From Geotrypetes seraphini (Eukaryota > Chordata > Amphibia > Gymnophiona > Dermophiidae), in NCBI RefSeq assembly GCF_902459505.1, contig NC_047101.1:17054705-17118704 (forward strand): 64,000 bases of DNA. The letters run 5' to 3'. Positions 10,213-22,390 of this stretch are shown in pieces; positions within the stretch are counted from its first letter, which is position 1, and every line of letters begins with the position of its first letter. The notes under the pieces are model-generated. The model worked only from the letters and a program-made list of their open reading frames with translations, ran no database searches and was not told the DNA's origin. The translations under genes and the position numbers were made by a program.

Positions 10213-11250
10213 CTTCAAATGATACTCTTTTATCTCTGCCCGTTCGTTCTGTTCTGAATGCCTCCAGGAAACCGGCCACTCTGCAATGTTACCATCAGAA
10301 GTGGACACGATTTTCTTCCTGGTGTCTTCTTCATCATCATAATCCTACGTCCCTTGCTGTGGAGACCGTGTTGGATTACCTTCTTTCTTTGTCTGATTCT
10401 GGTCTCAAGTCTACTTCCATCAGAGTCCACCTCAGTGCTATTGCTGCTTTTCATGAGCCAGTCCATGGGAAACTCCTTTCAGCTCATCCCTTGGTCTCCA
10501 GATTCATGCGAGGACTTTTCAATGTGAAACCACCTCTTAAACCTTCTCCTGTGATCTGGGATCTTAACGTGGTTCTTTCAGCCTTAATGAAAGCTCCGTT
10601 TGAACCTTTGGCCACGGCTTCTTTCAAATTTCTCACTTGGAAGGTTCTCTTCCTGATTGCTCTCACCTCTGCCAGGAGGGTCAGTGAGCTCCATGCACTA
10701 GTAGCAGACCCACCCTTTACCGTCTTTCATCATGACAAGGTGGTTCTGCGTACACATCCAAAGTTTCTCCCTAAGGTTGTCTCTGAATTCCATCTCAACC
10801 AATCCATTGTTCTGCCTGTTTTCTTTCCGAAACCTCACTCTCACTCTGGAGAACAGGCTTTGCATACTTTGGACTGTAAGCGGGCTTTAGCTTACTACTT
10901 AGACCGTACTAAGCCCCACAGATCATTCCCTCAACTCTTTCTGTCCTTTGATCCGAATAAATTGGGACATCCTGTTTCTAAACGTACGCTGTCCAATTAG
11001 CTCGCAGCGTGCATTTCTTTCTGTTATGCTCAGACCGGACTGACTCTGGAAGGTTCTGTCACGGCCCATAGAATTAGAGCTATGGCAGCATCTGTAGCTT
11101 TCCTCCGTTCCACTCCTATTGAGGAAATCTGCAAGGCTGCCACTTGGTCCTCAGTTCATACTTTTACATCTCACTATTGTCTGGACGCATTCTCCAGACG
11201 GGATGGTCACTTCGGCCAATCTGTTTTGCAAAATTTGTTTTCCTAATGGC
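10203..11250 (+). CDS. DIRS tyrosine recombinase region (fossil)
   Basis: A phage-integrase-type recombinase. It has a core-binding region with LNASRKPATLQCYHQKW, the catalytic-Arg helix SARRVSELHAL, the H-x-x-R box (AHRIRAMA) near 11066 and the nucleophile Tyr in SHYCLDAF near 11170. In DIRS it joins a circular cDNA to the target in place of an integrase. It is read in another frame from RT, and that frame also stays open across much of the RT-RNase H region, the overlap known in DIRS. Broken. Confidence 0.75.
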
Positions 11251-11288
11251 CAACCTTCCCACCATCCCTCTTTTTGTTAGCTTGGAGG

Positions 11289-11394
11289 TCACCCATCAGT
11301 CAAGAATATGCTGCCTGTTTGTCCTGGGATAAAGCACAGTTACTTACCGTATCAGGTGTTATCCAGGGACAGCAGGCAGATATTCTTGCGTCCC
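11289..11394 (+). repeat. DIRS internal complementary region
   Basis: Contains the junction of the two termini: ATCAGTCAAGAATATGCTG…TCCTGGGATAAAGCACAG, then TACTTACCGTATCAGGTG…TATCCAGGGACAGCAGG. This is the template that lets the linear DIRS transcript become a circle. Confidence 0.8.
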
Positions 11395-11433
11395 ACCCAC
11401 CTCCCCGGGTTGGCTTCTTAGCTGGCTTATCCT

Positions 11434-11634
11434 AACTGGGGACCGCGCGCCTCCATCGGGCGGGAAGGCACTCGCGCGTGCGCGGTGCGGCCTGCTAGAA
11501 CTTTCCAAGTTCTTAGAGTGCAATCACTCTAAAATTGTCCGTACCGGGGCTCCGTCGGTGCCGTCACCTATCAGTCAAGAATATCTGCCTGCTGTCCCTG
11601 GATAACACCTGTTACGGTAAGTAACTGTGCTTTA
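11434..11634 (-). repeat. DIRS right inverted terminal repeat
   Basis: Inverted copy of 5957-6128 plus the outer extension CACCTGTTACGGTAAGTAAC. The arms still match closely, which argues for a modest age. Confidence 0.85.
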
Positions 11635-13340
11635 CTTAGGTCTAAGGGAGCAATTCTAATAAAGTTGAGCTTAGGTGCCATTTAATTGACAGGTAGGCAT
11701 CTCTGTGCAATAGGTGCATCCCAGGATGCATTGGGAGGGGGAAGCCCCATCATTGCAGCACACAGCCCTATAGGCAGGAGGGCGTGAACTTCCCTCTTGC
11801 CGTTTGCTCTTCCAAAAGTAGGGAGTTCTGGGGAGGTAGGAGGGGGAGGGCTTTATAGTTTGAGTGGTCATCATCAAAGTATTGAGAGAAATTCTAATTG
11901 ATTTTTGTCGCCTTTGCTATTACAGCTAATATAGACCAAAAAGATCTGAGATGTGATGTAATTAGTGACTGTACAGCTCTAGAGTAATAAGCAATAAGTA
12001 AGACAGTTATCGCCTACAAAATAACTCAAGGCGATGTATGTAAAAGTGGTAGCCATGCATAATACAGTAAAATAATATGCAGACAATAGCACAAATGAAA
12101 AACATGTTCACAGGGAGACAAATACAGTCATGCAATAAAATATATGATCGTCAATCAGATCAATTAAGCCCAAGAAACCTTGGCCTAAAGACTAGGTACA
12201 ATAAAAAGTTAATGAGGTGTTTACACTGGACTGCAGAAAGCTTGAGTGAGTATAAAAGTAAGCTTAAAAGCCTGTCTGAAAACAAGATAATTGCTTTCTA
12301 AATGGAGATCTCTGGGAAGAGAAATCTATACAAAGGCTCAGCGCTTGTAAATACTCGACTCCTCGTTGCAAGCTTGCACTCCTTGACAGAAGGAAGGTAG
12401 AGATGGTCTTCTTCGGAGTGAGCACACAAGGATGTATCTTTTTTTTATTATTATTTTTTTGATAAATAAACTGGACCTGTGCCATGCCTGACCTTAAAAC
12501 TAATGCAAATAATCTTGAACTTAATTGGATGCTAGTGTAACAGCTGGGGCAGGAATGAATTCATTTTTTGAACACATGAACATTAATTGCACCAGTGTTC
12601 TGGCTGTAGACCCCAAAACAAGTTATGTTAATTTGCCTTTGAAAGGTATACTTGCTATAGCATCATTCTAAATTGGTTAATTGTTAAAACAAAAAAAGTT
12701 TTAAGGGAGCACATTAAATATGTTTTAAACTGGGTACATTTTGATATGGTAATAAATTTTTTATTTTGCAAAATTAGTTGGCTCCAAAATCACCTCTAAG
12801 CTCTTAACTTACAATTTTGGGTGCAAGAGAGAGTCCAAAGAAATAGAGGAAGGTTTAATGATCCAAATTATCTCTTTGCTAGATTTGAGGATTATTGAGA
12901 GTTTCTCAGTTTAAACATAACTAACTAACATTTGTCCAAAAAAGCAGATGGATCATCAGATTCTAAGCTATTGATCTGCTGGTCATCAGTATAAAACAGA
13001 ATATTAAAACTGAATAATCTGAGAATCTTCTTTATTGCCTAATCCAGAATTCAACTGAGTTGGAACCAAAGTTTTTCCTCTTTAGACAGATTGAAACCTA
13101 GTAGATTAAAAAAACAAACCCCCAAACCTTCAAATTGCTGCAGGATGTTTTCTCAAACCCTGAAACCAACCAACCCTGATAAAAGGATCTCGTACTTAAC
13201 ATTTTCAAAGGCAGCAGTCTGCTCCGGTGAAATTGTTAAAGAAGCTTGGCCATGGACCGATCCATTACTGTAGATACATAGTAAATAATGGCAGACATGT
13301 ACACATTTATACTACCGGTAACTGTCCTAATAAATGCCTT
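11635..13340. other. Intron 1 stretch with old repeats
   Basis: No gene. A segment at 11650-11800 (tgcatcccaggatgcattggg) is shared with 14740-14890. About 12440-12560 looks like LINE 3' debris. Nothing else recognised. Confidence 0.4.
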
Positions 13341-13345
13341 CATTC

Positions 13346-13505
13346 TGTCCTCGAGGGATGCAACCTAGTTGGGTTTTCAAGGATTTCCCCAATGAATATG
13401 CATGAAATCTATTTGCATAGAATGGAGGCAGTGCAGGCAAATAGATCTCATGCGTATTCATTGAGGAAGTCCTTAAAAACTTGAGTTGCACCCCTCGACA
13501 GCTGA
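13346..13505. mobile_element. Octamer MITE copy
   Basis: Ends ctgtcctcgagggatgcaac and gttgcacccctcgacag are inverted copies. The centre has CAATGAATATGCATGAAATC, ATTTGCAT and GCAAAT. Same family as 28067-28262. Confidence 0.65.
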
Positions 13506-13779
13506 TGTTGCCCACCTCTATTCTAGGAAATGTCAAATTGCCTCAGCTGTCAAGACTTTTCTCTGCATTCCATTTTACCTGTTCCCATACACCTTAGAGA
13601 TATGGACACAACTGGTTAAAATCCCCTGCATTATACTGTATCATCCCCTCAGATTTTTCAGCCCAGATGCACAATACTGCATTGTGACCTGCCAAATTCT
13701 AGATCATTCTTCAAGTTTTACCGGATCCTTTTCATGCTATCCACACCATCCAGGGTGTGCCTTATTGCAAATATCGGAA

Positions 13780-14480
13780 TCAAATGCAAAGACTCAAAAC
13801 CTTACCTGAGAACCCTTGCACATCATTTACAAAAATATTAAAAGGTCCAATCCTTACTGCACCCCACTGTGTGCAGGATCATCTACCAAGACCTCCCTCT
13901 AATAAAACCATACTGCTTTGGATCCTGCAAACCACTGGATTCTGGAATTTATACAATCTTCTATTTTAGCAATGTTTCTCACTACAGAGGACAGATTAAC
14001 TGGCCTGTAGTTCCCAACAGCCTCCTGTTTTTGTGGAGAGAGGAACCACATTTATCCTTCTTCAGTCCTCCAGGACTCAAGTCTCTAAAGCGGTGGTCTT
14101 CTCTAATTTTTAAGTAGGGGCCACTCTGAATCCAAATGAGCTGAAGAAGAGGCTCGATGCTGCTGACCAGTGTGTGTCACTGACATCATCCCTTCTTCAG
14201 ACTTTTCATTGGAGGTTTCTTCAAGAAGGTGTGCATTCTCTTCATGTATTGAGAAATACCTTGTCCTTCAAGCATGCAACTTTTCTTACCATCAGTTTCC
14301 CTCTTTCTGTCCTGAGCTTGGATAAAGAGGATGGAGGTTTCCATTGGCCCCAGAACTTGCACTGAAGAACATTGCTCTACAGCACTGAATACCTCAGAAA
14401 GCAGAATCATCGGAACTTCTCTAAATTCCTTCAGTACTCTTGGATGTACCACATCCAGTTCCATTGCTTTGTGTACTTTT
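13780..14480 (-). mobile_element. CR1-like LINE, reverse transcriptase fragment
   Basis: On the minus strand it reads DVVHPRVLKEFREVPMILLS followed, about 350 bp later, by GNYRPVNLSSVV, both typical of the start of the CR1/L2 RT domain (HPRVLKEL and NYRPVSL motifs). The frame is interrupted. A LINE fossil in SOX30 intron 1. Confidence 0.65.
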
Positions 14481-14679
14481 AGTTTACTAGCTTCTCACAT
14501 ACACACTCTTCTGAAAATCATGAGATCTATCTCACTTTCATTCATATTTGAGATTTTCTGTAGCTCTGCTTCCAGCCCTTCATCTGTCATTACCAAACAA
14601 ATATTTGTTAAGTAATTTTGCTTTATCCTCATCAGCTTCTACATATTCCTTTCCTTCACCCTTGAGTCTGAGAATGACA

Positions 14680-15250
14680 CATTTTTAAAAATTTTAGTGC
14701 TAGGAGTAGCCTAAGGGATCTGGCCAATTGGAATCTTAGGCCACTCCCAGTGCATCCCAGAATGCACTGTGAATTGGGCCTAAGATTCCGGTTGGCCCCG
14801 GTGCCTAAGGCCCCTCCTATTTGAGGGGCCTTATGCACCTGGGCCAGTCGGGGCCTAAGGCCCCTCGCCAGTGCATCCCACAATGCACCAGGAAGGGGCA
14901 GGCCCGCCATTCTTGAGAAGGTGGGCCACCCAGGTGGAGGAATCCCTCCTGCCGGCGATGTATGGAGGGTGGGGGGTTCCGGCAGGAGGGGCTGGCCATC
15001 CCTCCTGCTGGTGATGTACGGGGGGGGGAGGGTTCCGGCAAGAGGAACTGGGCATCCCTCCTGCCGGTAGTCTTCGCAGAGGATGGGGACTGGTTGCCGC
15101 TAATCTTATCTCGGCAGGGAGATCCCTTGCCGCAATAAGCTAAGCAGCCACTCAATTCTCTAACTGCTGCCTGTGACATGGATATTGGTTAGAGAATCAG
15201 GTTCTTAGGTGGGCTTAGGCGTGTGCAATTCTCAAAAGCCGCTGAGGCGG
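14680..15250. repeat. Unclassified DNA repeat with ~60-bp imperfect tandem units
   Basis: Includes the phrases 'cagtgcatcccagaatgcac' twice (about 14748, 14868) and three imperfect copies of a unit with 'catccctcctgc' (about 14940-15065). A related minisatellite with 'gggcatctctccc' occurs at 22100-22385. Probably the core of an old non-autonomous DNA transposon. Confidence 0.4.
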
Positions 15251-16879
15251 CTTCTAAGACTGGGCCTCTCTGCTGAGCAGCCTCTGGTAAATGATCTCAT
15301 GGTCTAGGAAGCTGAAATATTCTCATTGACACCATCTGCACAGGCATCCATCCATTCATCTATAGGATGAAAACTTCTTGGCCCTGGCCTTTACCTTCAA
15401 CAGGAAAGATCTTGAACAACCATGTGTGCACTTAGCTACTTCACCCAGTCTCACAGAGCCATGAAAATATCTTTGATATGTTTGGAGGACTACTTAGCAA
15501 TATAATCGTGCCAGCTTGGATAAGAAGCAAATCTTGGTATCCTGCAGACAGCACACCTCCTTGGAAATCATGTTTGGATGCCTCTGTACAGTGTTATTTA
15601 TTTCTATATTTTCTTCCATTAAAGTCCAACCCAAAGTGGTTTTCAGTAAATAACAATACAACGTAAAATAATACATCAAAGTGCAATAACATTTTATCCT
15701 AAAATATATGGTACAATAATGTATCACATATCAAGTAATTGAAACTAAGCTCAAAAAAAGCAGCTTTTTGCCTTGATCTTTTACTTTATTCGTTTGGTTT
15801 GCCATCCATCACAAACAACAGCTGAGTGGCTCACAATAAAAATACAAATAGCATAATTAGTAAACACAGGCAGCAATATAAAACCTTCCCCAATCTATTC
15901 TTTCCTTTTAAGCAGTATTACAGAAAGGAATGTCTTCATTTTTCTCCTAAATTGCAAATAATTCATTCAGTGGCAGAAGAAAGACTCCAGACACTCTGAC
16001 AGACACGTTGACAACTGAAAAAGTTATCAAATTTGTCCTGTTTTCCAAGACCTTTATCACTTTGTTTCTTTAAATGGTGAAAACAATTGATATTGCAAAA
16101 GATGTATTCTGAGATTTGAATATGCTTTTTTTTTTGTTTGTTTCAATCCATATTTATGCCTTCGCTCCAGCATTTAAAGTCCCTGCAATAGTTCACATGG
16201 AGCTGAGTGTGTTTCAGCAGTTTTGCATGCATAATGGGCAGAATGTGTAGGACACCTGAAAGAAAGGGCTCAAATATTCAAGAAAGTGACTTTTTTCCTT
16301 GAAGTATTCACATGGGATGGTAATGATCAAACGATCTGACCTTTTTTATTTTTTTAATAAATCAGCCCCAAAGAGCCACAGAAAGGTCTAACATAAAATT
16401 ATAGATTACTGTTGCTGGCTAGTGAGCTGAACAAAGGGTCATCAACCTACAGGATTTCTAACATCCTGACCCAACAGCTCTTACATAAAGATGTTTCTTA
16501 AATGTAAAATACATTGCTCATTAAGATACTTGCAGAATTGTTAGATGTCCCTTTCTAGAAGGAAGAAACCTTTATGATCCTGGTTCATTCTTTCCTTCCT
16601 AAAATCTCCCTTAGTCCCAACACATATCCATAGCAGACCATGACAGCTTCTTCTTCATGTCAGCAAATCTTATTAAATGTATGTAACTAGTCCATTCAAG
16701 GAAGGCTAAAAATGTATCCATGCATGTAAGTAAATGTAATTTACTGATTTGTCTCTATATTATGAATGCAGATTATAGAGAATGACATGTGACCAGAATT
16801 TGTCACCTTCCCCATTCTTGCGGATAACCATGGGAAACCATCCCACATCATTTTTTAGTGTCTATCTCAACCTCTGTCC
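15251..16879. other. Intron 1 stretch, mostly unrecognised
   Basis: No gene. About 15800-15900 (gtggctcacaataaaaatac) resembles the 3' end of an L2-type LINE in reverse. The rest is AT-rich and shows nothing I can name. Confidence 0.4.
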
Positions 16880-16887
16880 TTCTACAC

Positions 16888-17146
16888 CAGTGATCTCAAA
16901 CTCAAACCCTTTGCAGGGCCACATTTTGGATTTGTAGGTACTTGGAGGGCCTCAGAAAAAAATAGTTAATGTCTTGTTAAGTCTTGGCTAAGTCTTAATA
17001 ATAATATTCTCATTTATAGCTAAAGAGATATATGATCAAGAAACTGTTTTATTTTACTTTTGTGATTATGATAAACATACCGAGGGCCTCAAAATAGTAC
17101 TTGGAGGGCCACATGTGGCCCCCAGGCCACAAGTTTGAGACCACTG
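16888..17146. mobile_element. hAT-like MITE (CAGTGGTCTCAAACTC family)
   Basis: Exact 8-bp duplication ttctacac at 16880-16887 and 17147-17154. Ends CAGTGATCTCAAACTCAAAC and CAAGTTTGAGACCACTG. Two more copies with their own duplications lie at 27358-27662 and 62837-63187. Confidence 0.85.
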
Positions 17147-17154
17147 TTCTACAC

Positions 17155-17936
<782 letters not shown>

Positions 17937-18959
17937 TAAATCAAAATTGAGACGTCTAATTTAGTACAACTCAAGTTCCACTACTATCTTAGAACAGAAT
18001 CTACTGACAGAGAGCTTGTTCTAAGACAGTGTTCTTCAACCTTTTAACACCTATGGATCGGCGGAAATAAAATAATTATTTCGTGGACCGGCAAACTAAT
18101 AAGACTGAAATTTTTAAAAACCCCATTGCCACCCCATCCCCGCGAGCTCGGTCCTGTTAACCATCTGATCCCATCTGCACAAGCCTCCAATAGTTATGAT
18201 TTTATATTGAACATATTTTATTAAAGTATAAAAAGAAACAAAATTCTGTACAATTGTCATTTTATAAATATAAATAATACAGGGCAAGGATCAACAAAAC
18301 CCCCGTCTCCCCTCCCCTTCACATATATCCCCTCTACTATCAAGAAAACTGAATAAGCCAAATTATTACAGAATGCTACACAAATATCATGCTAACAGAA
18401 TACCGCAGTCACACATGGCAGGAATGGTGTTAGGGGGAGTGCAACTAGGGCAACTGCCTCCTGGTCAGAGAGAGCCCTAAGCCAGCTGGAAGCTAAAGAC
18501 GCACGGCCTGGGCTTTGCACTCCCCAGTTATGTCTAACATCAGCTCTAGCAGGATACATATTTTAAATCTGATATATTCTAATCACAAGATAGAAATAAA
18601 ATTATTTTTTTCTACCTTTTGTCGTCTCTGGTTTCTGCTTTCATCGTCTTTTCTCTCTTCCATCCATTGTCTGCCCTCTGTCTCTTCAATCCAGCATCTG
18701 CCTCTTCCATCCACTGTCTGCCCTCTACCGCTCCCCCTCCCATATGGTATCTGCGTTCTTTCTATGCCCCTCTCTCCTACACCAGATCTAGCATCTTTGT
18801 CCCTCTTTCCTTATTTTTCATCTGAACCCCCTTCCCAGCATCAATCTCTCTCTACTTTGTCATTCCTCTGTCTCTCCCCTTTCCCTCATCTGATCTCTCC
18901 ATTCCATCCTGACTCCTTCCCCTCCTCTAATCTCCCTGCCAGCTGTTTCCTTCCAATGT

Positions 18960-19400
18960 TCCTCCTCCCCTGTCCAGCAGTACCTTCTCCCTTTCTTCCT
19001 CCCCTTATCCAACTGTAATTCTCATCCCTTCCCCTTCTCCCTGTCAACAGTATCCCCTTCCCCTCCCTTGTCCAGGAGTACCCCTTCTCCCTTTCCTCCT
19101 CCTTTTATCCAACAGTAACTCTCGTCCCTTCCCCCCTGTCAGCAGTATCCCCTTCCCCTCCCTTGTCCAGGAGTACCCCTTCTCCCTTTCCTCCTCCTCT
19201 TATCCAACAGTAACTCTCGTCCCTTCTCCCCTTTCAGCAGTATCCCCTTCCCCTCCCTTGTCCAGGAGTACCCCTTCTCCCTTTCCTCCTCCCCTTATCC
19301 AACCGTAATTTTCATCCCTTCCCTTTCCCTTCTCCCCTGTCAGCAGTAGCCCCTTCCCTTCCCTTGTCCAGGAGCACCCCTACTCCCTTCCCTCTCCAGC
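18960..19400. repeat. 95-bp pyrimidine-rich minisatellite
   Basis: The marker TCCAGGAGTA recurs at 19071, 19166 and 19261 (95-bp spacing) and as TCCAGGAGCA at 19367. About 4.5 units. One strand is almost pure C/T. Apparent open frames here are composition artefacts. Confidence 0.75.
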
Positions 19401-19426
19401 AAATGTTTCCTCTATGTAGGCTAGCA

Positions 19427-19643
19427 GCAGCTCTGTGTGCTTTTAACTTCGGCACACAGCTGCCCCTAAGCAGTATTTTAGCCGCGGTTTCATGAGGCAG
19501 CCTCGGGGCCTTTGGTAGGCCGGCCCGCTTCGATGATGCGTTGTGGGCCGGCCTACCAAAGGCCCCGAGGCTGCCTCATGAAACCGCGTTAAAATACTGC
19601 TTAAGGGCAGCTGTGTGCCGAAGTTAAAAGCACACAGAGCTGC
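19427..19643. repeat. Near-perfect 100-bp-arm hairpin
   Basis: Left arm 19427-19526, 18-nt loop, right arm 19545-19643. The arms differ at only a few positions (for example ttttagccgcgg versus ccgcgttaaaa). Such identity means the hairpin is young or kept alike by gene conversion. Confidence 0.8.
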
Positions 19644-20004
19644 ATACGCAGCATGAGTCGATGGTGGAAGGCAGGAGTGCCGGCATAGCGACGGCAACAG
19701 GAAGTTGCACGTCAGCTGACGCCGGCACCTTTTGCTGCGGTGGGGACCCGAATCCTTCGCGGACCGGCAAGATTTTTTTGCGGACCGGCGGTTGAAGAAC
19801 TGTGTTCTAAGATACATGGAAAATGGGTGTTTATCTTCTGATGTGCGACAGAAGAATCTCCTTTTCACATAATATCAATAGGTCAGTATAAGCACATGAA
19901 TGTTCTGAAATGGCTAGATATGTAGATATTAATGCAGCAGAGCATAAACTTTTAAATTGACCATTCTAAAACATAACCATTTATTTTTCCTAAGCTATCA
20001 CTGA

Positions 20005-22080
20005 GGGGGCCAATGCTCAAAGCTTACTGGGCTTGTAACATTCCGTTTTGACCAATATTCATTTTGACGACCTTAATAATGCTGCCACCACAGATCTTTT
20101 GACCCTCTTAAAAGATTTGAATCTCCTTCCTTTGCTAACCAGTCCCACTCGCATAGCAGAGCACACTCTAGACATGGTTCTTGTGCCAATGTCACTGAAT
20201 GACCAATTTCAAGTTATGGCTTGTAAACAACTTCCTTGGTCAGATCACTTTCTCATTACTTTCTCCCAGTATACCAGGTCCCATGCACTTAACCTTAGCC
20301 CTAAGACAATAACTTCTCGTGATTATTCAAAGTTGAAGATGCATCCATCTTTGAATCCAAACTAGTGGAAATGTCAGAATCTTCCATTGAGGGGAAAGTT
20401 ACCTCATAGAAAGCCATCATAACCAAACTTCTAGATTCTTTAGTTCCTACTGTCACTCGCACCATTTCTCAGCGTAAACAACAAAAAAACCCTGGTAAGG
20501 TTACCCAATAATCAAAGACCACAAAATTAGTGTACATGAAGTTTCTAACTATCAACCTATCGCAATTATCCCTTTCTTGGCAAAGCTTACAGAGAAAATT
20601 GTCTTCCATCAAATCTCTGATTTCGTTGAACAAACAAAAGTTTTATATCCAAACTAAACTGGATTCTGTCGGTATCATTCCGTAGAACTTTCACTCATTG
20701 GATTGGCCACAAAAATACTTTATCATCTTGATCACCACCAGTCCATTTTGCTCATCTCCTTAGACCTTTTGTCAGCATTTAACATGATAGATCACAAGCT
20801 TCTTCTGTCTAGTCTGCGCAAAATCGGAATAACAGACCAGGTCCTGGACTGGTTTTCATCTTTTTTACTGATCGGTCCTCCAAGGTAGTCTTTAATACAA
20901 CATCCTCAGATCCATTTACAACTGAATACGGTATCCCGCAGTGTTCAATTTTATCTCTTCTCCTTTTCAATATCTTCCAGTCCCCTCTTAACATTAGGGC
21001 AATCTATTGGCTTCACGATGTTTTTACGTGGATGATGTCCAACTAGTTCAAACTATTAGACCTAAACAACCTAAATGAATTAAAACTCATAAATCAAAAA
21101 TTGGAAAAAATTAATTCTTGGCTCGATTCAAATATGCTTTCTTTGAACATCAAAGTCCAAATTAATGATCTTTCCCATCAAAGAAGGACTTTCCCTGCAG
21201 GTTCCTCTTAAACTCAAAACTCAAGCTATCAACGTTGTACCTTCATTATCATCTCCATATTAGCACAGTGGTCCAGCGCTGCTTTTATCGACTGCGCATG
21301 ATTAGATCCCTATCCAAATTGCTAGAGCCCGCTTCTCTGAACATTTTGATCCACTTTCTCATGATTTCATGTATAGATTATTGTAATGCCCTCTACAAAG
21401 GCATCACAAAAAAAGAAATAAGAAGACTCCAGATTATACAGAACACTGCAGTAAAAATTATATTTAACGCAAAAAAAATATGACCATGTCACTCCCCTTT
21501 TACATAAAGCTCACTGGTTGCCAGTAGAACACAGAATCACTTATAAAATTCTCCTGTTAACATTCAAAACCAGATAAAACAACCAGAATTCATTAATAAT
21601 CTTATCCCATATAACCCATCTAGGACTAAGATCGACCGCTCAAAATCTTTTCTATCACGTCACTTAAGTACATAAATACAATGAGGTCTACCATCTTTTC
21701 TGTTAGCGCCCCCTCTCTTTGGAATAATATTCCGACTTAGTTACGTGAAGAATCGACTCTTAACTATTTCAAAACAAAGCTAAAGACATTTCTTTTTCTT
21801 GATGCCTTCGAAACCTAACTGTCCTTTTAAGGGCAACCTAGAATGATTTTATCTCCAGTATCCCCTCCTATTGTTTTTGCCAATTTACCCCTCCTATAGT
21901 TCTTGCCAATTTACCTTTTGTTCCCATCCATCATGGTTTTAAATGTCTCTGAATGTTATTGTTATCCCTGGAGATCCTCTGTCATCTTAAACTTGTATTT
22001 TAGCCAATGTATGTTTTTATGAATTTCTACACTGCCTAGAAGGCTGATTGGGCGATATAAGAAATTTTAAATAAACTTGT
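20005..22080 (+). mobile_element. L2-like LINE, degraded EN-RT-3' end
   Basis: Readable blocks in order: the endonuclease end (LLTSPTRIAEHTLDMVL, 20140-20180), the RT block SLDLLSAFNMIDHKLLLSSL near 20760, and the C-terminal part (LQIIQNTAVKIIFNAKK near 21430). The 3' tail is GGCGATATAAGAAATTTTAAATAAA. Frames are shifted many times, so it is an old copy, in intron 2. Confidence 0.75.
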
Positions 22081-22089
22081 CATTGGAGG

Positions 22090-22390
22090 CACAGGGGGTG
22101 TTTGGGGGGCAGCAGAAGGGAGTGGATATCTCTCCCACTGCCGGGGGGGGGGTCGCTTGTCGGAGGGAGTGGGCATTGGGCATCTCTCCCTCTTCTGGGG
22201 AGGTATTGAGTGGGGGAGGGGTTGCTTGAAGTCAGCAGTGGGCATCTCTCCCGCTGCTAGGGTGCGCCAGGGGTGTTGCCTGGCGGCAAGAGGGAGTGGG
22301 CATCTCTCCCACTACGGGTGGTGGTGATTATTAGTGTCAGGTGATTGTGCAATGCAGCTGGAGAGAGTGGGCATCTCTTCTGCCAATCTT
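22090..22390. repeat. Minisatellite with gggcatctctccc unit
   Basis: At least five imperfect units of 50-65 bp, each with GAGTGGGCATCTCTCCC or a close variant. It belongs to a larger, unclassified DNA repeat that ends with the inverted pair around 22690-22725 (aaaccggctggaaccggttt). Confidence 0.55.

Larger units (their letters stand above)
5957..11634 (+). mobile_element. DIRS-type tyrosine-recombinase retroelement (fossil)
   Basis: A 5.7-kb element with every hallmark of DIRS: inverted terminal repeats (5957-6128 and 11434-11634), an internal complementary region (11289-11394) that combines the two ends, a gag-like region with a cysteine cluster, a reverse transcriptase and RNase H region, and a tyrosine recombinase region in a different, overlapping frame. 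There is no LTR, integrase or protease, and no target duplication is evident, as expected for recombinase-mediated insertion. All parts are present in order, so it looks nearly whole and fairly young, but a few breaks in the gag-like and recombinase regions make it a fossil. It lies in SOX30 intron 1 in the sense orientation. Confidence 0.88.
18027..19804. mobile_element. 1.78-kb hAT-like element with minisatellite and perfect hairpin
   Basis: Exact 8-bp duplication ttctaaga at 18019-18026 and 19805-19812. Termini CAGTGTTCTTCAACC and GGTTGAAGAACTGTG are inverted, and a GACCGGC motif repeats just inside both ends. The interior has a pyrimidine-rich 95-bp tandem repeat (18960-19400) and a near-perfect hairpin (19427-19643). 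No transposase is recognisable; non-autonomous. Confidence 0.8.

Noticed and set aside
18515-19018. 167-residue Pro/Ser/Leu-rich open frame
   Set aside because: Product of pyrimidine-rich minisatellite sequence inside a hAT-like element.
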